Shown here: positions 19,076 through 29,820 of the stretch, piece after piece | Layout of the letters: the number at the start of each line of letters is the position of its first letter | Numbering within the stretch: the stretch's first letter is position 1 | The notes under the pieces: model-generated | The model's database searches: none | Seen by the model: only the letters and a program-made list of their open reading frames with translations | What the model was told of the DNA's origin: nothing | Made by a program: the position numbers and the translations under genes | Source: CBDIDH01 sp965277595 | GTDB taxonomy: Bacteria > Planctomycetota > Planctomycetia > Isosphaerales > Isosphaeraceae | NCBI GenBank assembly: GCA_965277595.1 | Contig: CBDIDH010000002.1 | Span: 682,001-746,000, forward strand | Length of the DNA stretch: 64,000 nucleotides | Direction: 5' to 3'

Positions 19076-19812
19076 GCCAGGCCACGGCAGGCGCCGAGCC
19101 GATCGCGGCGGTCGACGCCGATGCGACTCCCCTTTACGATCGCTCCTGGCCATCGCGGCTCTGGTACGAATTCGTCCGACTCACCGCTTCGATCTTTCTG
19201 ATCGTCTTCTGGGGCTTTCGCGCCTCGGGTCGAAGCAACCTTCCGCGACATGGGGGCGTCCTCGTCGTTTCGAACCATTTAAGTCATCTTGACGTTTTCA
19301 TTCTTGGCATTCCCGTCCCTCGCCCCTTGAATTACGTCGCCCGGTCGACCCTCTTCTTGCCACTTCTCGGGGCATTCATCCGGTCGGTCGGCGGATTCCC
19401 GATTCAGCGCGAAGGCATGGGGGCTTCGGGCGTGAAGGAAACGCTGCGGCGGGTCCGCAAAGGGGGAATGGTCCTTCTTTTCCCCGAAGGGACGCGAAGC
19501 CGTGACGGTCACCTTACCACGATCAAGCCCGGCATCGCCTCGCTTGCGTCGCGGGCGAAGATGCCGGTTGTTCCCGCGGGCATCGCCGGTAGTTTCGAGT
19601 CCTGGCCGCGGTCTCGCCCGTTTCCCTTGCCCCATCCGATCCGAATCGCCTTTGGCGCGCCGATTTTTCCCGACGAGATCGCCCGACACACCACCGAGTC
19701 GCTCACTCAACTCATCCAGGAACGTATCGGCCAGTGTGTGGCCGAGGCTCACTCGAACCTGGCGCGCGACATGGGCATTGAGATTCCACCGGATCGGGAT
19801 GAACAGCCCTGA
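19072..19812 (+). CDS. plsC: 1-acyl-sn-glycerol-3-phosphate acyltransferase
   Basis: A 246-residue membrane-associated acyltransferase. The HX4D motif is in NHLSHLD (His ~70, Asp ~75). The acceptor motifs are GGFPIQRE near 121 and FPEGTRSRDG near 137-146. An N-terminal hydrophobic segment (ASIFLIVFWGF) should dock the protein on the membrane. It makes phosphatidic acid for phospholipid synthesis. The start is the GTG that overlaps the cmk stop. Confidence 0.92.
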   Translation: MSQATAGAEPIAAVDADATPLYDRSWPSRLWYEFVRLTASIFLIVFWGFRASGRSNLPRHGGVLVVSNHLSHLDVFILGIPVPRPLNYVARSTLFLPLLGAFIRSVGGFPIQREGMGASGVKETLRRVRKGGMVLLFPEGTRSRDGHLTTIKPGIASLASRAKMPVVPAGIAGSFESWPRSRPFPLPHPIRIAFGAPIFPDEIARHTTESLTQLIQERIGQCVAEAHSNLARDMGIEIPPDRDEQP

Positions 19813-20146
19813 ACATGCCACAGCGAGAATCGCGGAGTTCCCTTGACCGAATCCCGAAAACCTCCAACTTCGGAAATGGAGTATCGATGCAACCTCCTCC
19901 GCGCGCTTCCAGAAAATTCGGGTTGGCCAATCTCTGGGTTTCGACTAAAGTCCCGGCACCCAGTTCAAGTCGAGTCGACCACATCAGACCGACGCCTTTG
20001 ACCTGGGTCCCTCGCGCCGGCACCTTCGGAACGCGGAACGATCGCCACCCTCGATTTTCCGGAGGGCACGAGCCCGCGCACAGGCCGAAAGGATTCGGCT
20101 CTTGCTCGGGCGATTCCAGGCCCCCGGCAAGGGAGTTCCTCACGCC
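19813..20146. other. 330-bp gap without a supported gene
   Basis: Lies between plsC and a small lipoprotein gene. I see no family-like open frame, hairpin or RNA gene. It probably contains the lipoprotein promoter, which I cannot place. Confidence 0.4.
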
Positions 20147-20524
20147 ATGCGAGTCGCCCAAAACCTTCGATTGGCTTCCACGGCGCTTCTCGGCGCGGTC
20201 CTGACGGTCCAATCGACCGGCTGCACCCACAACTACTATTACGGCGGCGTTCCCGTCGCGTGCGCCCCGTCGACCGGCGGCGTCGTTTCCTCGAACGTCC
20301 AGTACGGGTCGGTCTGCGAGGTTCCCAGCCAGGTCGTCGGCGGCGGGACGGTGATCGCGACGAACCCCCCAAGCACTCCTCCCGCGCTTTCCGGTCCTCG
20401 CCCCCCCCGCGTCGTCGTCAGCGACGGCCCCGACTCCCGCCCCCCCTGGCGCCGCGCCGATCCCGATTCCACCCGCGTCACCCGCGTCGAAGGTGCCGTC
20501 GACGACCCCACGGTCACGAAATAA
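20147..20524 (+). CDS. Small putative lipoprotein
   Basis: A 125-residue protein with an n-region MRVAQNLR, a hydrophobic core LASTALLGAVLTVQ and a lipobox-like STGC (Cys at residue 25). The mature part is Gly/Pro-rich with CAPSTGG and CEVPSQVVGG and ends in a charged tail. No domain is recognised; it is probably envelope-anchored. GGGAG lies about 11 nt upstream of ATG-20147. Confidence 0.65.
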   Translation: MRVAQNLRLASTALLGAVLTVQSTGCTHNYYYGGVPVACAPSTGGVVSSNVQYGSVCEVPSQVVGGGTVIATNPPSTPPALSGPRPPRVVVSDGPDSRPPWRRADPDSTRVTRVEGAVDDPTVTK

Positions 20525-20576
20525 TTCGTCGCCTCGCGACCTTCCCGACCCGGAAACACTTCCAATGGGTGATGCG

Positions 20577-20605
20577 TTGCCGACCTGGCGTTTCTACACT
20601 ACTAT
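20577..20605 (+). promoter_or_regulatory. Promoter of tRNA-Val
   Basis: A -35 box TTGCCG (20577-20582) and a -10 box TACTAT (20600-20605) are separated by 17 bp. The expected start near 20612 is 12 bp upstream of the tRNA. Confidence 0.65.
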
Positions 20606-20623
20606 CAAGACGTAAACGACGCG

Positions 20624-20698
<75 letters not shown>

Positions 20699-20739
20699 TT
20701 TAAGTCGTTTTCCTGTAAGACTTTAGGTGCTAACTATTT

Positions 20740-20776
20740 CTGTGACGATTTTCTGTGACGATTGCTGTGACGATTT
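20740..20776. repeat. Triple CTGTGACGATT direct repeat next to tRNA
   Basis: CTGTGACGATT occurs three times in close succession in the 319-bp gap after tRNA-Val (20697-21015). Short direct repeats beside a tRNA can be arm-type integrase sites of an integrated element, but no integrase gene is visible here. Nothing else in the gap is supported. Confidence 0.55.
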
Positions 20777-21015
20777 GGTCGTCTGAATGGTCGGTTCAGC
20801 AAGATCTTCTCGCTTGAGATTGGAGGTCATGGGCCGGGTTGATCCGGGGTCTTGAACCCATGATTGGCGTTCCGCGAACTCGGCGTGTTCATGCCAACGT
20901 CAAGTCTTCAAGATCTTATGTTCACGTCTCTTGTAAAACAAGTACAAGCTGTGGTCTCGGACTTCCGGGATCTTCGTCCGGCCCTCGGGTTGAGCAAGTC
21001 ATGTCGCTATTTTCC

Positions 21016-21414
21016 CTAGCGATTAGATAGGGACGGATGTTTGTTTGTGCTGCAAACCGGGCAGAGCGTTGAACGCTTGTCATGAACCACACCTTCCCGT
21101 CGGCCGCATTCTTCACAAACTTCGGCCGATGCGTCCTGAGCTTCCCGGATGATGGCCTCAATCCGGTCGTTGCCCCCATCGCAATAGACTCGCAGCAGGC
21201 CGAACTTCTCCTTGACCTGGGTTAGTCTCAAGTCGATTTCCGGTCGTGCCTTGATGTCTGCTTGCAACCTGAGACAAAGTGCCCGGACAATTTCGAACCA
21301 GCCGTCTCCGCACTCGCAGCCTTGATGCATGCACGTCTCTTGAGGGGGGCCGTACAGATCGCGGAAGAATGTGGGGAACTCGTCCTTCAATTTCGCTTCC
21401 AGGTCGCTTCTCAT
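21016..21414 (-). CDS. Hypothetical Cys-rich small protein
   Basis: A 132-residue protein of unknown function. The first half has FPTFFRDLYGPPQETCMHQGCECGDGW, typical of planctomycete hypothetical proteins. The second half has VKEKFGLLRVYCDGG and a C-terminal zinc-knuckle-like pattern CEECGRREGV...LCPVCS (two CxxC pairs). ATG-21414 overlaps the upstream gene's stop by 4 bp (ATGA), so the two are coupled. Nothing here ties it to the CRISPR locus. Confidence 0.65.
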   Translation of the reverse strand: MRSDLEAKLKDEFPTFFRDLYGPPQETCMHQGCECGDGWFEIVRALCLRLQADIKARPEIDLRLTQVKEKFGLLRVYCDGGNDRIEAIIREAQDASAEVCEECGRREGVVHDKRSTLCPVCSTNKHPSLSNR

Positions 21415-21936
21415 GATTGGACGCCCAACTCCTTGACGCGGCTCGCCAATGCCTCGACGGTATCCCAGGGGCAGGGAAGGTCCAGGTCGAGCGGCAGCGG
21501 GGGGACGTGGTAGCACCAGTCGTACCCAATGGCATCCCAGGCTGTCTGATAAGGTTTCCACATCGGCAACAGGTCGTTGTAGGTGATTCCGCGTCTGCCG
21601 AGGAGGTAGGACGCCCTGCCGATGTAGAGTATGATCATCTCGCCCAACCAGAGGCCGTAGAATTCTCGCTCGGATTGGTCCATCGGCCGAGTTTCTTTCG
21701 ACGGGCTAGGAATGGCCCGCTTCCCGGTCGCGAGCAGGAAGTCCATGGCGGCCCTTGCCCTCTCCCGGAATTGAGAGGCGGATTTCCAGGGGGTCGGGCA
21801 CAAGCCTTTCGGGGGCTCAAGGGTGTACTCGTAGCCCCTGACCTCCCCAAGGAGGGCCATTTCGTGAGCCTCAACCTCGTGATCGCGACACCACCGGTAG
21901 ACAAAGCTCGGACGGTGCTGGACGGTCTCGTAGGCG
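21411..21936 (-). pseudogene. Hypothetical gene, 5'-truncated by IS66
   Basis: The frame is open and protein-like right up to the IS66 end (AYETVQHRPSFVYRWCRDHE...VEAHEMALLGEVRGYEYTLEPPKG), so the original start has been lost to the insertion at 21937. About 175 residues remain; translation could restart at Met-21860. Trp- and Tyr-rich stretches (WKPYQTAWDAIGYDWCYHVPP) suggest a globular soluble protein, family unknown. It forms a pair with the 21016-21414 gene. Confidence 0.6.
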
Positions 21937-23433
21937 GTAGGCGTTCAAGGCCCGTTCAGGCTGCTTGAGTGGTGGAGGTGGCGGGCAGGAGCGAGGGGAT
22001 CGGTTGGCCATCCAGATGAGCTTGGTAGCACCGGGTAAGGTAGTCCAGCACATTGATGTCCTGCTGGCGGCAGGTCGCCACCACACTCAGCATCCGCTCC
22101 ACGAACCGGCTCCCCGCCTCGCTCTCGGTCCCGCCGCTGAGCTTGCGGTAGATCACTCCGTGCCGCAACGCCCGCTCGGCGTGATTGTTCGTTGGCTCGA
22201 TCCCCTCGACTCGCACGAACGTCCACAAGTGTGTCTCACCGCAGAGCAACTCCCGGCACGTCCCCGCCGTCTTGGGGCAGGCGCACGCCGCCCCCCGTTG
22301 CAGGTCCTCTTTCAGGAAGGGGCGCATCGTGGCGACATACGTCCGGAAGCTGGACCGGGACAGGGTCCCATCCCGGACACGATGCCACCACTCGAACAGG
22401 GCATCGGAGTGCCCCATCAACCGCTCGCCCACCTCGGCGGATTCGCCGCCCCGGTCGATCATCGCCTGGAAGTCACGACGGAGGTGTGCCCAGCAAAACT
22501 GGCGGCGCTTGACCCGCATGTAACCCTTGAACCGGTCGCGGATGACGACCTTGCTCGCCGCCGTCCCGAGCATCCCCTTGGCGACCTCGGCCCCCCGGGA
22601 GGTGGCGATCGTGAAGACCGTCACCAGTCGGGTCACGGCCCCCCAGAGCCACGCCTTGTCCTGACCCTGCCACCACGAGGTCTCGTCGATGTGCGCCCAG
22701 GCGGCGTCCCGGACGTACTGATGGAGTTCCTCGACCGGGGCCGCCAACTCGGTGGCACCCTGCCGCTCCAGCCGGGCGATCATGCCGGTGGAGATCGTCA
22801 GCCCCAACAGGTCGAAGACCAGTTGGCGGATCGGCCGCTTGCCCAGGCGGTAACCCCCGGCCAGGACGCTGAGGATCGCCCGCGGCCGAGGGCCGAAGGC
22901 CCCGGTGGGGACACCCGGCGGCAAGGCGGCACAGGTCGAAGTCCGACAGCGAGGGCAGGTCAAGCGATGGAGCCGGTACTCGTCGACCACCGGCCGGACC
23001 GGTGGCACTTCAGCGACCTGATGTCGGATCGGCTCGGGGTCATCGCCGTGCAACGCCTCGCCGCAGGACCGGCACTCGGGCGGCTTGCACTCGAAGACCT
23101 GCCGGAGTTGCTCCGGCGGGACCAGGGCTCGGGGATGATGACGATGGCCGGGTTGCCCGCCCCGCTTCTTCCCCAAGGCGGGAACCGGTGGTCGCCGCTT
23201 GACCGAAGGGGGATCAGACGAGGGGGGCTTGGAGGAGTTGGTGGAGTTCTTGTTGACCCGCTCCTCCAACTCGGCGATCCGTTGTTCGAGGGATTGCACC
23301 ACCGCAGCGACCGCTGCCTGTGCTTCAGGCGAGAGCGTATCCCAGAGGATTTGAGGCAGGGGTGGCTGATCCGTCATGTCAACGTTCTACTGAACTCGGG
23401 CCGCAGATGCAACATTGGGGTTTGAACGCCTAC
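21937..23433 (-). mobile_element. IS66-family insertion sequence (copy 1)
   Basis: Terminal inverted repeats are GTAGGCGTTCAA (from 21937) and TTGAACGCCTAC (to 23433). It carries a single tnpC-type transposase and no tnpA/tnpB, like the ISBst12 subgroup. The expected 8-bp target duplication is absent (flanks CGTAGGCG and CCTTCAAC), so the flanks have been rearranged. It truncates a gene on its left and sits 11 bp from the distal CRISPR repeat on its right. A near-identical copy lies at 54098-56871. Confidence 0.9.
21956..23377 (-). CDS. tnpC: IS66-family transposase (TnpC)
   Basis: A 473-residue transposase. It has an N-terminal coiled coil (LEQRIAELEERVNKNSTNSSKPPSSDPP, the IS66 signature) and zinc-finger-like cysteines (CKPPECRSCG, CPRCRTSTC). 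The catalytic DDE residues are in HIDET, VIRDRFKGY and NNHAERALRH. The frame is intact and the element may be active. The copy at 54-57 kb encodes almost the same protein but is interrupted by an ISAs1 element. Confidence 0.93.
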   Translation of the reverse strand: MTDQPPLPQILWDTLSPEAQAAVAAVVQSLEQRIAELEERVNKNSTNSSKPPSSDPPSVKRRPPVPALGKKRGGQPGHRHHPRALVPPEQLRQVFECKPPECRSCGEALHGDDPEPIRHQVAEVPPVRPVVDEYRLHRLTCPRCRTSTCAALPPGVPTGAFGPRPRAILSVLAGGYRLGKRPIRQLVFDLLGLTISTGMIARLERQGATELAAPVEELHQYVRDAAWAHIDETSWWQGQDKAWLWGAVTRLVTVFTIATSRGAEVAKGMLGTAASKVVIRDRFKGYMRVKRRQFCWAHLRRDFQAMIDRGGESAEVGERLMGHSDALFEWWHRVRDGTLSRSSFRTYVATMRPFLKEDLQRGAACACPKTAGTCRELLCGETHLWTFVRVEGIEPTNNHAERALRHGVIYRKLSGGTESEAGSRFVERMLSVVATCRQQDINVLDYLTRCYQAHLDGQPIPSLLPATSTTQAA

Positions 23434-23444
23434 CCTTCAACGAA

Positions 23445-26400
23445 GCTTCAATGGGGCCACGACTTTGACGTCGTGGAAGACCAGTAACAGGCTCCTCGGG
23501 TTCGACAGGCGGCGGCAGCTTCAATGGGGCCACGACTTTGACGTCGTGGAAGACAATGTATACAGTGGACAGCCGAGCAAGGCTGACACGAGCTTCAATG
23601 GGGCCACGACTTTGACGTCGTGGAAGACGCCGGTCGGGTGATCCGGGGCGGTCGGCTTCAGGAGCGCTTCAATGGGGCCACGACTTTGACGTCGTGGAAG
23701 ACGTTCACGCAAGCCTCTTCAGGAACACATCTCGCCTCGCTTCAATGGGGCCACGACTTTGACGTCGTGGAAGACGCCCTGACGGTAGTGGCACTTCGGC
23801 CGCGTGATCTGGCTTCAATGGGGCCACGACTTTGACGTCGTGGAAGACGGTCAAGGCCGAAGCCCCGGCCAAGGCCGACGATGGCGCTTCAATGGGGCCA
23901 CGACTTTGACGTCGTGGAAGACTCACGGAGCGCCGAGCGCCGCGCACGTTCGTCGGCGCGCTTCAATGGGGCCACGACTTTGACGTCGTGGAAGACGCGA
24001 TCGTTGGCGTGGACCACTCGGCTTATTGCCCGCTTCAATGGGGCCACGACTTTGACGTCGTGGAAGACCACAACGCGATTCACGCAAGGGGCGGGCGATG
24101 GGCTTCAATGGGGCCACGACTTTGACGTCGTGGAAGACACGTCGTCGCGAACGCCTTGACCTCGTGAACGGACGCTTCAATGGGGCCACGACTTTGACGT
24201 CGTGGAAGACGTCGATCGCCGGGATGTTGCGACCGCCGTGAAGCTGCTTCAATGGGGCCACGACTTTGACGTCGTGGAAGACGGCGCCTTCCCTTCGCCA
24301 GGGAATGCCGCGTATCGCTTCAATGGGGCCACGACTTTGACGTCGTGGAAGACACGTGCCGGCCGCTACGTGCTTCCGGGCAGGTTTCCAGCTTCAATGG
24401 GGCCACGACTTTGACGTCGTGGAAGACGGTATGGGCGAGGCCGATGCCACCGGCGACCAGACCGCTTCAATGGGGCCACGACTTTGACGTCGTGGAAGAC
24501 GAGGACGTCCACGGCCCCCAGGATCGGGTGGATATGGCTTCAATGGGGCCACGACTTTGACGTCGTGGAAGACCGAGCGGGTTGGGATTGACCTGGTTAC
24601 CGCCAAAGAGGCTTCAATGGGGCCACGACTTTGACGTCGTGGAAGACGACCGATAATAGCTCGTTCATGCAGGGCGACGTCTTGCTTCAATGGGGCCACG
24701 ACTTTGACGTCGTGGAAGACACGGTCCGTTTTCGATCGGGACGACGCCGCCCTCTGGCTTCAATGGGGCCACGACTTTGACGTCGTGGAAGACCTGAACC
24801 CGACGAGGAACCGCTGTACGGGTTGACCAGGCTTCAATGGGGCCACGACTTTGACGTCGTGGAAGACAACCAGACTCCGTCTTCACTCTCGCCGGCGGTG
24901 GTGATGGCTTCAATGGGGCCACGACTTTGACGTCGTGGAAGACGGGAAGATCTCAAGAAGGCCGATGAGGCGCAAAAGGCGCTTCAATGGGGCCACGACT
25001 TTGACGTCGTGGAAGACCGGGTGCGTTGGGTCTGAATTTTCTAATATGATCTTGCTTCAATGGGGCCACGACTTTGACGTCGTGGAAGACGGGAAACACC
25101 GTCACGGCCGGGAGCGCGAGCGTGGCGCTTCAATGGGGCCACGACTTTGACGTCGTGGAAGACATCATTATGGCAAACCGACTTTCCGCCGAGCAGCTGC
25201 TTCAATGGGGCCACGACTTTGACGTCGTGGAAGACCTCGACCAGGGCACGATGGCGCTCGACTCCTCCGGGCTTCAATGGGGCCACGACTTTGACGTCGT
25301 GGAAGACCGCCTGACCGTAGTCGAATCCTCGGACAAGAGATCGCTTCAATGGGGCCACGACTTTGACGTCGTGGAAGACATGATGGTTCAGGACCGGAGT
25401 AAGATCCGGTCCCATGCTTCAATGGGGCCACGACTTTGACGTCGTGGAAGACGTGATACCTCTTGCAAAGATCATTGCCGATCCGGCTGCTTCAATGGGG
25501 CCACGACTTTGACGTCGTGGAAGACGGGGTCCGGGCTTCCGGCGCGGTTGACAGGGATCAAGCTTCAATGGGGCCACGACTTTGACGTCGTGGAAGACAG
25601 GCGAGGTCAACGCCGAGCTGGCGAAGCGGGTCCGGCTTCAATGGGGCCACGACTTTGACGTCGTGGAAGACCGGGTCAGTCCGAGGGAAGAGAGGTCGGC
25701 TCGGCGGGAGCTTCAATGGGGCCACGACTTTGACGTCGTGGAAGACTCCGCAAGGAACTCCTGGACCACGCCCACGAACTCGCGCTTCAATGGGGCCACG
25801 ACTTTGACGTCGTGGAAGACGCGTCTAAGGTCGTTGCGCCGGCTGTCCAGTACGCAGCTTCAATGGGGCCACGACTTTGACGTCGTGGAAGACAAGGTAC
25901 TCGCCGATCACAAGACGGCCGTCGAGAAGCTTCAATGGGGCCACGACTTTGACGTCGTAGAAGACTCAACGTCACCTGGGCCGACAACGTCGAGCAGCGG
26001 CTTCAATGGGGCCACGACTTTGACGTCGTGGAAGACCCTGGTAGAGCGCCGAGGCGACGGGGCCGACGGGATGCTTCAATGGGGCCACGACTTTGACGTC
26101 GTGGAAGACTCAGGAGCCTCGCCAAAGGCTTCCTGGCTGTGTCAGCTTCAATGGGGCCACGACTTTGACGTCGTGGAAGACCGCGGAAATTGACGCCCTG
26201 CGGGTGACCCTCGAAACGGCTTCAATGGGGCCACGACTTTGACGTCGTGGAAGACGAGGTCAGTCCGGCGCTTCAGCCGACCCGATGCTCGTGCTTCAAT
26301 GGGGCCACGACTTTGACGTCGTGGAAGACCTTGTCGCGGGCACGACCCTGACCGTGACGATCTCGCTTCAATGGGGCCACGACTTTGACGTCGTGGAAGA

Positions 26401-26768
26401 CTCGAATCCCGCCGCGCGACCGCCGGGTCCACCGCCTCGCTTCAATGGGGCCACGACTTTGACGTCGTGGAAGACTCGGTGAACGGGGCATCGACCAAGG
26501 GGAACTGGAGTGCTTCAATGGGGCCACGACTTTGACGACGTGGAAGACCCGAAATGGTCTGCGGACTCTTGCGATCCCTGGGATGCTTCAATGGGGCCAC
26601 GACTTTGACGTCGTGGAAGACGCCTTGTTGCTCGCCTTGTAGATGTGGACGCGACGCGCGCTTCAATGGGGCCACGACTTTGACGTCGTGGAAGACGAAG
26701 CTTCGGGACGCGTACCGCAAGCGATATCCGAGCTTCAATGGGGCCACGACTTTGACGTCGTGGAAGAC
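23445..26768 (-). CRISPR. CRISPR array block A (leader-distal, 46 repeats)
   Basis: 46 copies (counted by eye) of a 36-nt repeat, usually with a conserved 37th base, and a period of about 73 bp. In the crRNA orientation (minus strand) the repeat reads GTCTTC, stem CCACGAC, loop GTCAAA, stem GTCGTGG, CCCC, then the handle-like 3' end ATTGAAG(C). Spacers are 35-38 nt. Orientation rests on the ATTGAAGC 3' end and on the cas genes sharing the strand. Rare repeat variants include a G-to-A in the stem near 25960 and a T-to-A in the hairpin near 26536. The distal end stops 11 bp from IS66 with an undegenerated repeat, so the true trailer is missing. Confidence 0.97.
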
Positions 26769-26796
26769 CAAAAGTAGAGGCAAGACTAATGGTTAG

Positions 26797-26894
26797 GAGT
26801 TGGGCAAGAATAACTTGACAGATTTCGGAAGTCGCTGCTCTTGTTCAAAGCGATTCAGCGAAGTTTGTCCGACAGGTTATTCTTGCCCGGCTCC
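26797..26894. mobile_element. 98-bp MITE-like palindromic element
   Basis: The ends are GAGTTGGGCAAGAATAAC and GTTATTCTTGCCCGGCTCC, sharing a perfect 13-bp inverted repeat GGGCAAGAATAAC. It is flanked on both sides by TTAG (26793-26796 and 26895-26898), the YTAR type of duplication made by IS701-family transposases. It has no coding capacity and its ends differ from the neighbouring IS701, so another transposase must move it. Confidence 0.75.
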
Positions 26895-26898
26895 TTAG

Positions 26899-28416
26899 TT
26901 CTACAGCGGAAGAAATTCCTAGCTTCGAGGCAATCCGTCGTTAACCTGGAGGTTCGTAGTTGAGAGACGCGCCGGCCCGTCATCGGAATCTGCACCCGTA
27001 TGGGGAAAACCTCTATGACCGAGGACGAAGTGCGCGCCGCGGCCGGGCGCCTGGTTCAATTCCACGAGCGGTTCGCCCCCCTGTTCGGCAAGGTACAGGC
27101 TCAGGATCATGCCTTCACCTACGTCAAAGGGCTGATGGTCTGCCCCGAGCGCAAGAGCATCGAGCCGATCGCCCTTTGCGTCGGCGACGGCCAGGTCTCG
27201 GCGCTCCAGAAGTTCATCAACATCGCCCCCTGGGATCACGACGACGCCCAGGCCGAGGTCCAATCCGTCTTCGCCGACGAACTGGTCCCGACCGCCGCCG
27301 GGAGTCCGATCGGGGTCGTCGGGATCGTCGACGAGAGCGGGTTCGCCAAGAAGGGCGACCAGAGCGCCGGGGTGGCCCGGCAGTACAACGGCCGGCTCGG
27401 CAAGCAGGACAACTGCCAGGTCGGGGTCTTCCTGGTAGGGGTCGCCCCCGGCGGCTCGGCGCTGCTGGATCATCAACTCTACTTGCCCGAGGGCTGGTGC
27501 GCACGCGACAAGGCCGGCCGGCGGCGGCGGGAGAAGGTCCACATCCCCGAGTCGGTCGCCTTCCGGACCAAGCCCGAGATCGCCGCGGGGTTGATCCGCC
27601 AGACGGCGGCCTTGGGGGTCGTGGCCCTGGATTGGGTCACGGCCGACGAAGGGTATGGGCAGAACGGCGGGTTCCTCGATGAACTGGAACTGCTGGGGTT
27701 GCGGTACGTGGTCGAGGTCCCGGTCAACACGACGGTCTGGACCAAGGACCCGGCGTCGTGCGTCCCGCCGTACGGCGGCCGGGGCCGCGTCCCGACGAAG
27801 CCGGTCCGGGACTCCGTCGCCTCGGTTGCCGCGATCGCGTCGTCGCTGGGGCCCGAGTCGTGGCAAGTCCTGAACCTGGGTCCGGGGGCGAAAGGGCCGC
27901 TCTGCTTCGAGTTCGCCGCGATCCGGGTCTGGGCGGTCCGCCACGGCGAGGCCGGCCCGCCGGTCTGGCTCCTGGCGCGGCGGTCGTTGGAGCCGACCCC
28001 CGAGGTCAAGTACTACGTCAGCAACGCCGACGCATCGACGCCGCCGGAGGTGTTGGCCCGGGTGGCCTGCACCCGGCACAAGGTCGAGGACTTCTTCGAG
28101 GACGCCAAGAGCTACCTGGGGATGGCGCAGTACGAGACGCGGTCGTGGGTCGGGTGGCACCATCACATGAGTCTGGTCGCGATGGCCCACCTGTTCGTCA
28201 CGCTGACGCGGCGCGACCTGGGAAAAAAACGCCGGAACTGACGCTCGATCGCACCGTGCGACTACTTCAGAGGGCGATGGAGGTTCCCGGCTTATCAATG
28301 GAGGTGGCCCTGTTGCTGGTGGAGTATCACATCCATCGGAATAAGATTGCCCGACGCTCCCACACCAAGACCTGGATGGCCAGGCACAAGAAGGTCAAAC
28401 TACTTCCGCTGTAGAA
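26899..28416 (+). mobile_element. IS701-family insertion sequence inside a spacer
   Basis: A 1518-bp element with perfect 14-bp terminal inverted repeats TTCTACAGCGGAAG, flanked by TTAG at 26895-26898 and 28417-28420. Together with the MITE it splits one spacer: 24 bp on the left (26769-26792), TTAG, and 8-9 bp on the right rejoin to a normal 36-37-bp spacer. Confidence 0.9.
27000..28414 (+). CDS. IS701-family transposase (two frames)
   Basis: A DDE_5-type transposase with the family signature VDESGFAKKGDQSAGVARQYNGRLGKQDNCQVGVF (first catalytic Asp near residue 112), then WVTADEGYGQNGGFLDEL. The first frame (27000-28241) ends after GKKRRN. The C-terminus (PELTLDRTVRLLQRAMEVPG...KTWMARHKKVKLLPL) continues in the -1 frame to 28414. 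The switch lies at a run of seven A (28225-28231), which could be a programmed -1 slippery site or an inactivating indel. The stop lies in the right terminal repeat. Confidence 0.85.
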
Positions 28417-28429
28417 TTAGTGTACACCG

Positions 28430-29780
28430 GCTTCAATGGGGCCACGACTTTGACGTCGTGGAAGACGGCGAGAGACGGCGATACAGCAGGGCGTCGGCAT
28501 CGCTTCAATGGGGCCACGACTTTGACGTCGTGGAAGACGAAGCGTTCGGCGTGCCAATGTTTGATGACGATCCAGCTTCAATGGGGCCACGACTTTGACG
28601 TCGTGGAAGACCCCACGCGATGGCGGGTCAAGGGCTGCACCTGCAAGAAGCTTCAATGGGGCCACGACTTTGACGTCGTGGAAGACCTGACGGGTCTGGC
28701 GGTTGAGGGCACCGCCAGTGAAAGGGCTTCAATGGGGCCACGACTTTGACGTCGTGGAAGACATGGACGCGTGGCCGTGCTTGATCGCGAAGTCACGGCT
28801 TCAATGGGGCCACGACTTTGACGTCGTGGAAGACGTGACATAGACGGGTGCACTTTCGTGGAGAAGCTTGCTTCAATGGGGCCACGACTTTGACGTCGTG
28901 GAAGACAGCGGCGAACGCGGTAGGTACCTTTTGCGAATCTGAGCTTCAATGGGGCCACGACTTTGACGTCGTGGAAGACCTCGGCGAACTTGCCTACGCC
29001 GTTTATGCGTTCATGGCTTCAATGGGGCCACGACTTTGACGTCGTGGAAGACAGTCCCCAAGCATTGGATACGCGGCCCCGTCGACGCTTCAATGGGACC
29101 ACGACTTTGACGTCGTGGAAGACGAGGCCCTCCTTCGGCAATCACGGCCCGACGATTTCGGCTTCAATGGGGCCACGACTTTGACGTCGTGGAAGACTCG
29201 GCCGGGTCTGGTCGTCGGGGTCGACCCAGACGCAGCTTCAATGGGGCCACGACTTTGACGTCGTGGAAGACCGGCGGCGTTCGGCCCGAAGAAAACGCGC
29301 CTCGGACATGCTTCAATGGGGCCACGACTTTGACGTCGTGGAAGACGGGACAGTGAAGGTTGACATGAGAGACGATGTTGGCGCTTCAATGGGGCCACGA
29401 CTTTGACGTCGTGGAAGACCCGTAGGCTGATTCCTGGACCACTTCAAGCCACTCCTTCAATGGGGCCACGACTTTGACGTCGTGGAAGACAACATCGCGG
29501 CAGGCGGGTCGACGGCGTTCTCTTCCCTTCAATGGGGCCACGACTTTGACGTCGTGGAAGACCCGGGTCATTCGTGATTAAATCGCATCCGAGGTTCCTT
29601 CAATGGGGCCACGACTTTGACGTCGTGGAAGACTCGATTGGCGGACGCGAACGTTGCCGGCCTTGGGAATCCTTCAATGGGGCCACGACTTTGACGTCGT
29701 GGAAGACGCCGAGGCGGTCATTGCGAGGGTCGATGCCATCGCGCCTTCAATGGGGCCACGACTTTGACGTCGTGGAAGAC
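28430..29780 (-). CRISPR. CRISPR array block B (19 repeats)
   Basis: 19 repeats counted by eye, identical to block A apart from a G-to-A in the flank of the stem near 29095 and a changed 37th base in the last five (29455-29744). It is bounded by IS701 on the distal side and by the 29821-31203 IS on the proximal side. The spacer halves at both borders rejoin to normal lengths, so blocks A, B and C were one array. Confidence 0.97.
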
Positions 29781-29820
29781 GACAGGACCGCGTAGGCTTC
29801 GTCGCAGTATTTGAACCTTC

